This document shows, in pieces, positions 1-9,257 of a DNA stretch of 64,000 nt (position 1 is its first letter; each line of letters starts with the position of its first letter). The DNA is taken from NCBI GenBank assembly GCA_029246545.1, contig JAQWMX010000008.1, forward strand, positions 114,018 to 178,017, read 5' to 3'. The stretch is from Gammaproteobacteria bacterium. Lineage in GTDB: Bacteria; Pseudomonadota; Gammaproteobacteria; Pseudomonadales; Pseudohongiellaceae. The position numbers and the translations under genes were made by a program. Under the pieces are notes generated by a model, which saw only the letters and a list, made by a program, of their open reading frames with translations, did no database searches and was not told where the DNA came from.

Positions 1-1
1 T

Positions 2-730
2 ATTCCTTTACAAGAATTATTAAACAAAGCAGACCCAGATGATCATGATAATGATGGAATTTCTGGGATTGTAGGTACTGGCCGTTTTGGTTGGAAAGCC
101 GATGTCGCAAACCTAGAAGAACAAACTGGCTTAGCCTTAAGTGTAGACATAGGCATAAGTTCTGAATTGTTTCCAAACCCTTTTGGTGATTGTACTGAGC
201 AACAAGATTATTGTTTATTATCACCTCATGGCGCCTCTAGGGAGGACCAGAACTTAGAAATCGGACATGTAGCATTTGCCAGTCTGCTCAATTTCATAAG
301 AAATATTCCGCTACCTGTTGGTAGCGAAGATAGTGCCGGAAATAATAGTGTTGGTGCAGGTGAGGCATTATTTGAAAATATTGGCTGTATAAGCTGTCAC
401 TCTAATAGCTATTCAACAAATGATAGCCAAGCAAACAACAATCCTTATTCAGATCTATTGCTGCATGATATGGGTGAAGCACTGGCAGATAGCCTCGATA
501 ATGAATTGTCCTATGAGTGGCGCACACCTCCTTTGTGGGGGCTTTCAGCCTATATAGATTCTCAACGAAGCAATGAGCAGGAGCAGCTTTACTTGCATGA
601 TGGAAGAGCTAGAAGCTTGGTAGAAGCCATTTTATGGCACGATGGTGAAGCAAGGGGCTCAAAACAAGCGTTTAAAGCTTTATCAATGCAAGATAGAGCA
701 GATTTAATCAATTTCTTACAAAGCATATAA
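2..730 (+). CDS. Di-haem oxidoreductase (DUF1111/thiol-oxidoreductase-like), 5'-truncated by window edge
   Basis: An open frame runs in from the left edge, so the start and the N-terminal half lie outside the window. The visible part carries a DNDGISG...GRFGWKA stretch typical of the di-haem oxidoreductase (DUF1111) family, then one haem-binding CISCH motif encoded at bases 386-400, and a C-terminal HDGRA...W.H.GEA segment that is also usual for the family. The protein should be periplasmic and carry covalent haem c. The next gene is an imelysin 7 bp downstream, followed by DUF1513; DHOR-imelysin-DUF1513 is a recurrent set linked to iron handling in proteobacteria. Family membership is confident; the electron donor and substrate are unknown. 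Confidence 0.85.
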   Translation: MPLQELLNKADPDDHDNDGISGIVGTGRFGWKADVANLEEQTGLALSVDIGISSELFPNPFGDCTEQQDYCLLSPHGASREDQNLEIGHVAFASLLNFIRNIPLPVGSEDSAGNNSVGAGEALFENIGCISCHSNSYSTNDSQANNNPYSDLLLHDMGEALADSLDNELSYEWRTPPLWGLSAYIDSQRSNEQEQLYLHDGRARSLVEAILWHDGEARGSKQAFKALSMQDRADLINFLQSI

Positions 731-737
731 TACAAAG

Positions 738-1817
738 ATGAATAAATATTTCACAAAACTAACAGGGCTTATCTTATTTCTGTCTTTACTAGTATCGGCT
801 GGACAGCTTGCTCATGGGCAAAACCTTCTTACGCTTGATGAAGATTGGACAGCTATTAATATAGCAGTAACTGATGACTTAGTTATTCCGGCTTACCAAG
901 AATTAGAATCTCGATCTGTTGCATTAATTACTGCAAGTGAAAATTTTTGCGCTGCTTTAAGTGATTCTAATTTAAATGCTTTAAAGAATGCTTATCAACA
1001 AACAATGAATGCTTGGCAAGGTGTTCAGCATATTCAATTTGGCCCTATTACTTATTTTAATTGGAATTTCCGACTCCAATATTGGCCAGATGAGCGTGGT
1101 ACTACTGGTCGACAACTAGATGCTTTAATCGCATCACAGGATGACACAATACTAATTAGTGATAGTTTTGGCAGGCAGAGCGTCGGGGTTCAAGGATTGC
1201 CAGCATTAGAAATAATTCTTTACGAGGATGATACCCTGAGTGAATTTCAAAACAACGATTATTTGTGTTCATTAACTCAGACTATTGCTCGCAATATAAA
1301 TGAGGTCAGTTCAGGTGTTACTCAACGTTGGGTAGATGAATATCGTGACTTAGTGCTTGATCCAGTTGAGGGTGGGTTTTATGAAGATGCCGAAGATTTA
1401 AGCATCGATTTCCTGAAAGCCTTGCAAGAAGCCATAGCGAAAATACGTGACTTAAAATTAACACCAGCGCTAGGAGATTCTTTTACCAGTGCCAGAAATC
1501 GTTCCGCTGAATCCTGGCGTTCAGGAAATTCACTAGCAAATATTAAAAATAATATTCTAAGTTTAGAGCCATTATTTTCTGCTTACTCTGCAGCTTTTTA
1601 TACCGAAGATGTCGCTGCGGTTAACGCTGTCTTCAGAGATTTGGAACCTTATCTTGCTGCATTACCAAACTCATTGTCAGTTGCGCTTGCGAATGAAGCG
1701 CAATATGCCCAGTTACAGACATTGCATTCAGAGATAGAGGCACTACATGAAGCGCTAGAAACAGCTTTAAAAAATACTGATTTGTATCTTGGCTTTAACA
1801 GTTTGGACGGGGACTAG
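738..1817 (+). CDS. Imelysin-family (Peptidase_M75-like) periplasmic protein
   Basis: This 359-residue protein begins with a signal peptide (hydrophobic stretch about residues 8-27, ending near AHGQ). It shows imelysin hallmarks: W.G.QH..FGPI early on, FWPD-like LQYWPDERG, and G153-LPALE158. In the better-known imelysins the last motif is GxHxxE; here the histidine is proline (GLPALE), a form I associate with the non-peptidase, iron-uptake branch (IrpA/EfeO-like), so proteolysis is unlikely. It lies 7 bp after the di-haem oxidoreductase and abuts DUF1513, so all three are probably co-transcribed. Role inferred: periplasmic iron binding or acquisition. No Fur box can be judged because the operon promoter is outside the window. 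Confidence 0.85.
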   Translation: MNKYFTKLTGLILFLSLLVSAGQLAHGQNLLTLDEDWTAINIAVTDDLVIPAYQELESRSVALITASENFCAALSDSNLNALKNAYQQTMNAWQGVQHIQFGPITYFNWNFRLQYWPDERGTTGRQLDALIASQDDTILISDSFGRQSVGVQGLPALEIILYEDDTLSEFQNNDYLCSLTQTIARNINEVSSGVTQRWVDEYRDLVLDPVEGGFYEDAEDLSIDFLKALQEAIAKIRDLKLTPALGDSFTSARNRSAESWRSGNSLANIKNNILSLEPLFSAYSAAFYTEDVAAVNAVFRDLEPYLAALPNSLSVALANEAQYAQLQTLHSEIEALHEALETALKNTDLYLGFNSLDGD

Positions 1818-1818
1818 T

Positions 1819-2967
1819 ATGTCTGCCGTTGGTATTCCAAGACGCTCTGTTTTAAGCCTCGCATTATTACTTGCTGCTGAGCCTGCATTTTCTAATTTTA
1901 ATGAATCGTCTTCCTCAGTTTTTTTAAGCGCTGCTTCTGATAGTGATGAGAGGCATTGGCTTAAGGCTTTTACTATTGATAATGATCAAATCAAAGAGCT
2001 TTATAGTCATCAGCTTAGTGCTCGTGCCCATGATGTTGTGATAAATAATATGTCAGATTTATTTGTATGTGTAGCACGTCGGCCAGGTAAATTTTTATTA
2101 ATAGGCGATGTGAGTAGTGGAAATATTTTGCAAGAAATTGAAGCAATAGAAGGTAGACATTTTTATGGTCATGGCGTGTTTTCTGCAGATGATGAATATT
2201 TTTATACCACTGAAAGTGTTTATGAGGACCAGCAAGGAGACAATGGCTGTATAGGCGTCTGGCGGGTGAGTCGAGCTTTAACGGATGCATCACTTGAGCG
2301 TGTTAATGAGTTTCCTACCTATGGAGTTGGACCACATGAAGTATTGCTTATGCCAGATCAGGGAACCTTGGTAATTGCTAATGGTGGTATTCGTACGCAT
2401 CCTGACTTTGAACGCGAAAAACTCAATATTGATTCTATGCAGCCTTCTTTAAGCTATATTAATAGAGAGACTGGAACTCTTTTAGAACAACAGTATTTAC
2501 CTGTTGAGTATCATCAGGCCAGCATTCGGCATATGGATATTAATACTAGCGGGCAGTTGGCTATTGCAATGCAATTTGAAGGCGAACCTTTTTTAAGAGT
2601 GCCATTATTAGCTACACATCAACGAGGTGAAGCTATTCGTCTAATGCTGGCGCCTGAACAAGTTCAATCGCAACTGGAACAATACGTCGGATCTATCCGC
2701 TATGATGAAAGCGGCCGCTTTTTAGTAGCCTCATGTCCGCGTGCAAATGTTCTGACCTTTTGGGACGCTGAAAGTGGAGAATTTCTGAAGCAGCTTAGAG
2801 CAAGAGATGCCTGTGGCGTTAGTGCTTATAAAGACGGCTTCATATATAGCGCCGGCACCGGACAGATTCGATATTATGATTTAACTCAACAAGCCATCAC
2901 TAATTTTACAACCCAGAATGAATTCTCCAATGGTTTATTTTGGGATAATCATTTAGCGGTGATCTAG
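1819..2967 (+). CDS. DUF1513 family protein
   Basis: This protein of about 382 residues belongs to the DUF1513 family, recognised from its content (GHGVFS.DD.YFYTTES, GVGPHEVLLMPD, VIANGGI.THPD, LPVEYHQASIRH) and from its position directly behind an imelysin. The repeated strand-turn pattern suggests a beta-propeller. I start it at the ATG at 1819, two bases after the imelysin stop. This gives an N-terminus with an arginine pair and a hydrophobic stretch (about residues 8-25), plausibly a signal peptide with a Tat-like RRSVLSL; an upstream in-frame start inside the imelysin gene is less likely. The exact function is unknown; the operon suggests periplasmic iron uptake. Confidence 0.82.
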   Translation: MSAVGIPRRSVLSLALLLAAEPAFSNFNESSSSVFLSAASDSDERHWLKAFTIDNDQIKELYSHQLSARAHDVVINNMSDLFVCVARRPGKFLLIGDVSSGNILQEIEAIEGRHFYGHGVFSADDEYFYTTESVYEDQQGDNGCIGVWRVSRALTDASLERVNEFPTYGVGPHEVLLMPDQGTLVIANGGIRTHPDFEREKLNIDSMQPSLSYINRETGTLLEQQYLPVEYHQASIRHMDINTSGQLAIAMQFEGEPFLRVPLLATHQRGEAIRLMLAPEQVQSQLEQYVGSIRYDESGRFLVASCPRANVLTFWDAESGEFLKQLRARDACGVSAYKDGFIYSAGTGQIRYYDLTQQAITNFTTQNEFSNGLFWDNHLAVI

Positions 2968-4128
2968 ATGATGAAAATTTTTATCTTTTTCCTTTTTATT
3001 GCTGGTTTAACCGGAAAGGCCCTGGCAGCAGATGAAGCTGATATACAAAATACTAAAATGGCTGACTTGGGTGCGGCATTGTTTTTTGATGTGAATCTAT
3101 CTAATGACCGTACTCAAAGTTGCGCAACTTGTCATGACCCTGCACGAGCATTTATAGATTGGCGCGATAATGGTGTAGCTGCAGCCGCATCTCTTGGTGG
3201 TGATTTAATTTCTTTAGGTGATAGGAATGCGCCGACTCTTTCTTATGCAGCACTGACACCTGACTTCCATATCAATGAAGAAGGTGAATACGAGGGCGGT
3301 TTATTTGTCGATGGGCGTGAACTGAATTTAGCAGACCAAGCAGGTGGACCTCCTTTAAATCCGATTGAAATGGCCTTTCCTAATAAAGCTACAGTTATCC
3401 AACGCTTATTAGAAAGCCAAATATACGTAACAGCTTTTAAAGAACTTTTTGGTGAAATCATTTTTGACAACATTGATCTTGCTTATCAAGCTATGACAGA
3501 AAGTATCGCCGCTTATGAACAGGCTGATTTTTTCTCACCTTTTGATTCTAAATATGATCGTTATTTGCGTGATGAATACGAATTAACGCGTGATGAAGAA
3601 TTAGGAATGGTTTTATTTTTTTCTGAACAATTTACTAACTGCAACCAATGTCATCAACTAAACAATTTACCAGGCTCTACAAGAGAAACTTTCACCAGTT
3701 ACACTTACGATAATATTGGCGTACCAATCAATAGAAAATTACGTGAGGCTAATGGCATAGGAATTCAATATATCGATCAAGGCCTGTTAGAAAACCCGCT
3801 GGTCAATAATTTAACTGACGCTGGAAAATTTAAAGTGCCAACATTGAGAAATATCGCTATCACTGCACCTTATATGCATAATGGTGTGTTTCAAGAATTA
3901 AAAACAGTGATTCGGTTTTACGATAAATATAATACCAGGAGCAGCTCCGCACAGATAAATCCAGAAACAGGAGAGATTTGGGGTGAGCCAGAAGTTGCTG
4001 AAAATATATCCATAACAGAACTTGAATCAGCCCCAGCACTTGATGAAAGAAGAATGGATGCATTAATTGCTTTTTTATACACACTAACAGATAGTCGTTA
4101 CGAAGCCCTTCTTGAAATTGAAAATTAA
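2968..4128 (+). CDS. Di-haem cytochrome c peroxidase / MauG-like family protein
   Basis: A 386-residue exported protein with a signal peptide (residues 1-20, ending ALA-A) and two haem c sites, C52-ATC-H56 and C225-NQC-H229, spaced as in bacterial di-haem peroxidases. Other family features are DRTQSCATCHDPARAF, FVDGR, NPIEMAF and the distal PYMHNGVF loop. The family reduces hydrogen peroxide (CcpA) or performs long-range oxidation of protein partners (MauG, MbnH). It starts immediately after the DUF1513 stop (TAG-ATGATG; either ATG could serve), so it is the last gene of the iron-type operon. A CCP in this position may act on metal or on a partner protein rather than simply detoxify peroxide; that is inference. 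Confidence 0.85.
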   Translation: MMKIFIFFLFIAGLTGKALAADEADIQNTKMADLGAALFFDVNLSNDRTQSCATCHDPARAFIDWRDNGVAAAASLGGDLISLGDRNAPTLSYAALTPDFHINEEGEYEGGLFVDGRELNLADQAGGPPLNPIEMAFPNKATVIQRLLESQIYVTAFKELFGEIIFDNIDLAYQAMTESIAAYEQADFFSPFDSKYDRYLRDEYELTRDEELGMVLFFSEQFTNCNQCHQLNNLPGSTRETFTSYTYDNIGVPINRKLREANGIGIQYIDQGLLENPLVNNLTDAGKFKVPTLRNIAITAPYMHNGVFQELKTVIRFYDKYNTRSSSAQINPETGEIWGEPEVAENISITELESAPALDERRMDALIAFLYTLTDSRYEALLEIEN

Positions 4129-4158
4129 TTTATACGAGAAAAATAGTAAAATAATCTG

Positions 4159-6018
4159 ATGAAATTTGTTGATACAGAAATAAGTAAACGCTTACATGAT
4201 CATGCCAATGGAATCATGGGTAGGTACTGCACCTTAGTTGGCATTAGTGAAGAAGCAGTTCAGTCTACTCGTGCTTTTTTTGATATTTATAATCTTGAAG
4301 GGAATCGCTTAAGTGGTAGCAGTAATGGCGACCATGTTCTAAAAAATATATTTAAAGGTGAAACTAGCAAAATTTTCACTAAAGCCGTTGAGTTTCGTCC
4401 ATTCCAAGATGCTGAACTAATAACCATGATTCAGAGCTTAGTTGCATCGGATATTGCTAATGCAGAATTCAAATATACCTCAAGAGGTGACCACTTTGCT
4501 TTTTCAAAGCCCAGTGATAGTGAAAAAGCAGCCGATAATATTCGTATCGCACATGATAAATATGCGTATTTTTTAAAAATGTTGGCAACAATTGAAAAAA
4601 TTATTGAAAGTCATGGTGAATGCTTTCAGCAGTGGAGTGGACTCGTTGATGTTGGGAAAGTAGCTAATAATATTAAGATACTTGATGAGGTAGTTCAGAA
4701 TTTAGCCATGGAGCCAGACGGTTCAGACACAATTAAAACATCTGGTTTAACTTTAGATGATTTAGGTATGCAGGTGACACTAGAACCAAATGTTGCAAAA
4801 GAAACGGGTATTAAAAACACTAAAATAAAAACTCACTGCCATTTGCCTGGCAATGCAGCAGCTGAATATATCCAAAGTTGTGGCTTGCATAAATATGCAC
4901 AGGAAGCATTAGTGGTCGCACAGTTAATAGAGTATGCAGAGAGTGTAAGAAGTATTGATGCGCCTTTTTATGGCACCTTTCCTAAAGTACTAGCACCAGA
5001 TGGCTTAGGTCTTCGTTTATCTTTTCATAAATTCCACCATGCTTACTTGCTACGGGAAGGTCAGGGAGGGATTCCAGGTGTTGATGTTTCTGCATCGATG
5101 TATAAAGAATTAGGCGGAACAGAAGCCCTAATAAAACATTTGCAAGAGCAAGGACTAGTTACTGAATTAATAAAACGGGAAAATGATTTTCGTCGAGGCC
5201 GTACTAATAATCTGCGCTGGGCTGAAGCTAAGTCTTTAGTCGAGCTCGAAAATGCTTTAGATGCTTATGCTGATACAAAGGCTAAAGATAGTGTATTGAG
5301 AGTACATATTATTAAACATTTCTTAAACAGTGTAAGTGAAAATTTCGGTGATTTTTCCTTAGGTGAAGTTGACTCAGAAAGTGGTGAGCCAGTAACAGTA
5401 GTTGTTTTACCTTCTCCTAACATGGCGGGAAAATCGACTTCTTTAAAAGCCTTAGGTTTAATTTTACAAGGTGCTTTAATGGGAAGAACTGTCGCTGCTG
5501 AAAGTGCTGAGCTTACAGTTCCAGATCAGGTATATCATAACTTTAATGTTGAAGATGATCTCACTCATCAACGCAGTACGTTCAAAGCTCAATTAGAAAA
5601 CATTAAAGACTTTCTTGATAACGCCACGATTGATAGCCTGGGTCTTTTTGATGAATTATTTAATGGCACCAGTTCAGATTATCAGTTGGCCTTGGCTTGG
5701 GCGTTTTTGGAAAAATGTTCGGAGCGCAGTTTGCGAGTGATGATTTCTACGCATAACCGTGATCTAGAATATTATAGTGACCCAATGGGATACGAGCATA
5801 TTAAAGGCTCTCATGGTCGTCCAAATGACGCTATTAATCCGAAGGGAGGCCGTAATGCAAAAACTGTTTCGATTGGTCACGATCATAAATTCAAGTATGG
5901 ATCAGAACGCGATAGTGAAGCGCTAGTTATAGCAAGTGAAGTGTTAAGCCCTAAGCATGATGATATTTTGCAAAGAGCCGATGCTATTTTGACTCACATT
6001 CGCTCAGACCGAGATTAA
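4159..6018 (+). CDS. MutS-family ATPase lacking the mismatch-recognition domain
   Basis: This 619-residue protein has the MutS C-terminal ATPase: Walker A P420-NMAGKST-427, the conserved DDL...RSTF loop, Walker B with D498-E499, and an STHNRD switch histidine motif. The N-terminal ~400 residues are alpha-helical and resemble MutS core/lever regions only loosely. There is no FxE mismatch-recognition domain, and the protein is far shorter than MutS (about 850 residues). It also lacks the Smr nuclease domain and the LDxR motif of MutS2. It is therefore a stand-alone MutS-like protein of unknown role. It starts 30 bp after the peroxidase gene; whether it shares the transcript is unclear. Nothing else in the window is a mismatch-repair gene. 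Confidence 0.8.
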   Translation: MKFVDTEISKRLHDHANGIMGRYCTLVGISEEAVQSTRAFFDIYNLEGNRLSGSSNGDHVLKNIFKGETSKIFTKAVEFRPFQDAELITMIQSLVASDIANAEFKYTSRGDHFAFSKPSDSEKAADNIRIAHDKYAYFLKMLATIEKIIESHGECFQQWSGLVDVGKVANNIKILDEVVQNLAMEPDGSDTIKTSGLTLDDLGMQVTLEPNVAKETGIKNTKIKTHCHLPGNAAAEYIQSCGLHKYAQEALVVAQLIEYAESVRSIDAPFYGTFPKVLAPDGLGLRLSFHKFHHAYLLREGQGGIPGVDVSASMYKELGGTEALIKHLQEQGLVTELIKRENDFRRGRTNNLRWAEAKSLVELENALDAYADTKAKDSVLRVHIIKHFLNSVSENFGDFSLGEVDSESGEPVTVVVLPSPNMAGKSTSLKALGLILQGALMGRTVAAESAELTVPDQVYHNFNVEDDLTHQRSTFKAQLENIKDFLDNATIDSLGLFDELFNGTSSDYQLALAWAFLEKCSERSLRVMISTHNRDLEYYSDPMGYEHIKGSHGRPNDAINPKGGRNAKTVSIGHDHKFKYGSERDSEALVIASEVLSPKHDDILQRADAILTHIRSDRD

Positions 6019-6164
6019 CAGTCTTAAAAATCTAGTTTTTAATTAGTTTTTCACTATTTTTTACTAATCCACCTTCAAAACAGCTTAGTCGCAATTAGCG
6101 AATTTTCCTGAATTCTTGGTTAGAATCAGTGACGGTTTTGCTCACTTAGGCCTTTTCCTAATGG

Positions 6165-8018
6165 CTAATAGGCCCAAGTTTGCAGTCCAACAAAACCCCA
6201 ACTTGCCAGAAACAACATCAGTATCAAAAGACCGACTGTCGTATGTAGGGCATGGTGCCAAACCCATATGCCAATTTCATGACGTCGGGGAAAGTGCGAC
6301 AACACTACATAAAGAGACAATACCGCAAGAACTGGATAGATTAGCGATACCAGCCAGTACCCACCAGTCCAGATTGAGACGGAGGACAAACTATCTAATC
6401 CCTGTAGATTCATGGCTAGGAATACCAACAGAGCGAATACAACTGAACCGATAATAGGAATTATTCTGACTAGGGCATGGATTGCCTGCTTCCTCTGACC
6501 TCTGATTTTTTGAAAGCCCCAAACCAGTGTAAAGAGTAAGGAACTGGCTAAGATAATAATGGCATAGACAAGAGCTACCAGGCGGCCGTAGGCGATCACC
6601 GGACTTATTTTCTTGAAGGTACCTGAATCTGCTTGCATTAACTCTTCGTTATCGGGAGAGGTTACAAAGGCATAAGAGGCTAGAACTTCCGCTTCTCGTT
6701 TGAACTGATTATTACCAACGGGGAGTAAATCAGTAGCGGCTCCGAATAAAGGATTGACTTGAAGACCGCCATCTACATATTGGACACGACTAAATCCTAG
6801 GCGTCCAATGCCAGCCAGTATTTCCATTCGGGGTGAATCTGCTTCATAAAATCCAGTTAATGAAATTAAATCATCTTCAGTTTGTTCTATTGTTGTTACT
6901 GCTTCAGGAGCAGTGAGGTCTCTCGTTATAAAACCAACAATCTCTTCATCAATTCTATTAAAGGCTGCTAGGTTGCCCTGATTAACCGAGTAAAAATAAC
7001 CACGTTGGAATTCCGGCAGGTAAGCATAACGAGATATGAATGCGTCAATACCACCGTCATGCCCATGAAACACAAAACCATTTTTTTGAGTTGTGTAGTT
7101 GCTGAGCCCATAACCTACCTGTAAACCCGCTGTAGATGCCAACGTAGAGCTTGATGTTTCCATTCGGGTAAGAGACTGGGGTTGAATCAATGCAACGCCA
7201 TCCAGTGTGCCCCTGCCGATGTACATTTTTAATAATTGAGCCATGTCTGAACTGGTGGCATTAAGTGAACCTGAAGACCGCACCGGTATATGGATGTAAG
7301 GCGAAGCCGAACCGTCAAGGTTAAAGCTCGACGAGACGCCTTCAACATGGAAAAATGAAGCCGTGTTCATGCCCAAGGGTGCAAATATTTCCCTGTTAAC
7401 GAAGTTTTCGAAACTCATGCCTGTAACATTTTCTAAAGCTAGAGCGGCTATCGCGGGTCCTATATTGGAATAGGCCATTCGTGTGCCCGGTCTCCAGCGT
7501 ACTTCTCTAGAATTGTTGTTAAATTCAATGCCTTCAAGGGTCGTTACATTGGGGTCACTAAACTCAAAATCTCGGAAATGAATATCATCAAAACCTGCGG
7601 TGTGCTCTAGAACATGAACGAGTCTGACAGGGTCTGTTTCCTGCCACGCGTTTTCTACCCCCGCCCTTGGTGCTACTTCACTAATAAGATCATCAAGGTT
7701 CAATTGCCCGCTTTCCACCAGTTTGAGAATTGCTAGAGAGGTAATGGATTTTGATATAGAGCCAACACGAAATTGAGTATCAACTGTAACTGGCCTTTCT
7801 ATTATTTTGTTAGCAAACCCGAGTGCGCCACGCCAGATGGTTTCATCACCATAGACAATTGTTGCAATCATACCCGGCGTTTCGGTTTCTTCTAGGATGA
7901 GATTAATTCTCTGCTCAAGCTCCTCTAAGGAATTGGCTGGCACGAATTCCTCCGCTGCATTTAATAGAACGCATTGTGTCAGGATTAAAAACCCTAAATA
8001 TAATTTTATTGTTCTCAT
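6165..8018 (-). CDS. Beta-lactamase-fold serine hydrolase with C-terminal membrane domain
   Basis: A 617-residue protein with a signal peptide (residues 1-22) and a class C beta-lactamase / penicillin-binding-protein fold. The catalytic residues are S87-ISK90 (SxxK), Y183-SN185 (YxN) and an HGHDGG motif standing in for KTG. A beta-rich linker of about 100 residues follows, then several hydrophobic segments in the last ~130 residues, probably three or four transmembrane helices. The catalytic domain should face the periplasm and be tethered to the inner membrane. Family members include esterases, D-aminopeptidases and peptidoglycan-active enzymes; I cannot tell the substrate. It appears monocistronic, with a repeat copy upstream. 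Confidence 0.85.
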   Translation of the reverse strand: MRTIKLYLGFLILTQCVLLNAAEEFVPANSLEELEQRINLILEETETPGMIATIVYGDETIWRGALGFANKIIERPVTVDTQFRVGSISKSITSLAILKLVESGQLNLDDLISEVAPRAGVENAWQETDPVRLVHVLEHTAGFDDIHFRDFEFSDPNVTTLEGIEFNNNSREVRWRPGTRMAYSNIGPAIAALALENVTGMSFENFVNREIFAPLGMNTASFFHVEGVSSSFNLDGSASPYIHIPVRSSGSLNATSSDMAQLLKMYIGRGTLDGVALIQPQSLTRMETSSSTLASTAGLQVGYGLSNYTTQKNGFVFHGHDGGIDAFISRYAYLPEFQRGYFYSVNQGNLAAFNRIDEEIVGFITRDLTAPEAVTTIEQTEDDLISLTGFYEADSPRMEILAGIGRLGFSRVQYVDGGLQVNPLFGAATDLLPVGNNQFKREAEVLASYAFVTSPDNEELMQADSGTFKKISPVIAYGRLVALVYAIIILASSLLFTLVWGFQKIRGQRKQAIHALVRIIPIIGSVVFALLVFLAMNLQGLDSLSSVSIWTGGYWLVSLIYPVLAVLSLYVVLSHFPRRHEIGIWVWHHALHTTVGLLILMLFLASWGFVGLQTWAY

Positions 8019-8100
8019 AAGTTTAAGCGCCCAATGAAAAGTGGTTGTAAAGAGTAATTCTTATCCCTACACAAGTCCATTATATTGCTAATGGTTGAAC

Positions 8101-8215
8101 CTGGTCGAAAGTAGACACTAGCGAGAGCATTCAGGGAAAGGAAATTTTCTTGCAGAATTCTTACTATTAAATTAGGTTTTTATTCATAAAAGCTAAGTTC
8201 TATCGATGGCGACTG
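8101..8215 (+). repeat. Diverged ~110-bp intergenic repeat, copy A
   Basis: This stretch aligns by eye with 9266-9390. Shared blocks in the same order are CGAAAGTAGACACTAG against CCAAAGTGGATATTAG, GCAGAATTCTTACTATTAA against TCAGAATACCTGTTATTAA, and AAGCTAAGTTCTATCGATG against AACGCTAAATTCTATTGATT. Its left end contains half of the palindromic motif found at four other sites in the window. It carries no open frame and lies in the 245-bp gap between the serine hydrolase and the desaturase. Confidence 0.55.
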
Positions 8216-8263
8216 GTAATTGTTATGTAAACCCTTATTAGTAGCAGGATTATTATAAATCGA

Positions 8264-9049
8264 TTATGTTTCTGCGATTACAAACACTGCATTTCTTATT
8301 AAGTCTGGAGGAATTTGATATTTTATTTTTGCATGCAGTTCTGGAAGTTTTGACCAGTGCAGACCTTGATTAAAATGATGAGCAGTATGATAACCAAGAT
8401 TGCCAGTCAAAATGTTGAAGAGGCGGTTAATATTATTATATGACGCCAGAAACTGATCACCAGTCTCCAGACCAGAGTGATGATCGTAGGTTACCCAGGC
8501 AGTAAAAAAGAGACTGATAATCATCGGCAGTATAAATAAAATCATGGCCGGCACAAAATTAAACCAAGACAAAAGGATAAGGCCTGATAAGGTAAGTAGT
8601 GAATAAAGCACAAAGTCATATTGAACCCGAGCAAATTTTCTGCCTACCTGAAAGCCCCTGAAATAAGCTGTGAATGCAATCGACAAGGTATATTCGAATT
8701 CATTCATTGCTTTACCATTCTTACGCTGCCAGGCACTTTCATCACTGCTTTGATCCAGAAAATTTCTGTGGTGTCCCAACACATGATGCAATACCCATAG
8801 GTTTGTGGTGGCACCAGTATGCAATGCGTAAAAAAATTCCAGTAAGCGATTTAATGGTTTCCAAAAGAATGTAGGCGTATGTTGATGATGGTGGTTCCAT
8901 GCACAAATAATGCCCTTTGGGATAATCATCACTAACAAATAGATTAGTAATAACCAGATATTATCGACCATGAAATACATGGTGAAGTCGAGGGTGCTTA
9001 ACAGAAGGACAAGAAAGACTGGGAAACGATCAGCTGAAAATCTAAACAT
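8264..9049 (-). CDS. Fatty acid desaturase family protein
   Basis: A 261-residue integral membrane protein with the histidine boxes of membrane di-iron desaturases/hydroxylases: WNHHHQH (first), HHVLGHHRN (second), and HTAHHFNQGLHW near the C-terminus. Four or so hydrophobic segments surround the boxes. Family members insert double bonds or hydroxyls into acyl chains or related lipids at the cytoplasmic side of the inner membrane. At 261 residues it is shorter than typical acyl-lipid desaturases (about 300-370) and lacks a ferredoxin or cytochrome b5 domain, so it needs a separate electron donor. It is flanked on both sides by copies of the same diverged repeat. Substrate not determined. Confidence 0.85.
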   Translation of the reverse strand: MFRFSADRFPVFLVLLLSTLDFTMYFMVDNIWLLLIYLLVMIIPKGIICAWNHHHQHTPTFFWKPLNRLLEFFYALHTGATTNLWVLHHVLGHHRNFLDQSSDESAWQRKNGKAMNEFEYTLSIAFTAYFRGFQVGRKFARVQYDFVLYSLLTLSGLILLSWFNFVPAMILFILPMIISLFFTAWVTYDHHSGLETGDQFLASYNNINRLFNILTGNLGYHTAHHFNQGLHWSKLPELHAKIKYQIPPDLIRNAVFVIAET

Positions 9050-9257
9050 ATAAAATATTAGCTTAGAAAGCCCCTGATTTAGTGATGATTGTATTTATGG
9101 AGATTATGAAATTTTTCAAGGTATTTGGGATTATAGTGGAAAGATTAGTATTCTCAAGTGAACAACACAAGATATGTTCTATCTCTGTAATCAATACCTT
9201 TCTGGCATCCCCAAAAATCAATTAGAAGTTAATTGAATAAAGTAATGTGTGGATTGA

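Noticed and set aside
2968..4128. MbnH-like role in copper-methanobactin systems
   Set aside because: The peroxidase family can include MbnH, but MbnP and any methanobactin gene are absent; the imelysin/DUF1513 context fits iron better.
6116..6454. Plus-strand 112-residue frame within the serine hydrolase gene
   Set aside because: It is the antisense shadow of the hydrolase C-terminus and has no ribosome-binding site or family pattern.
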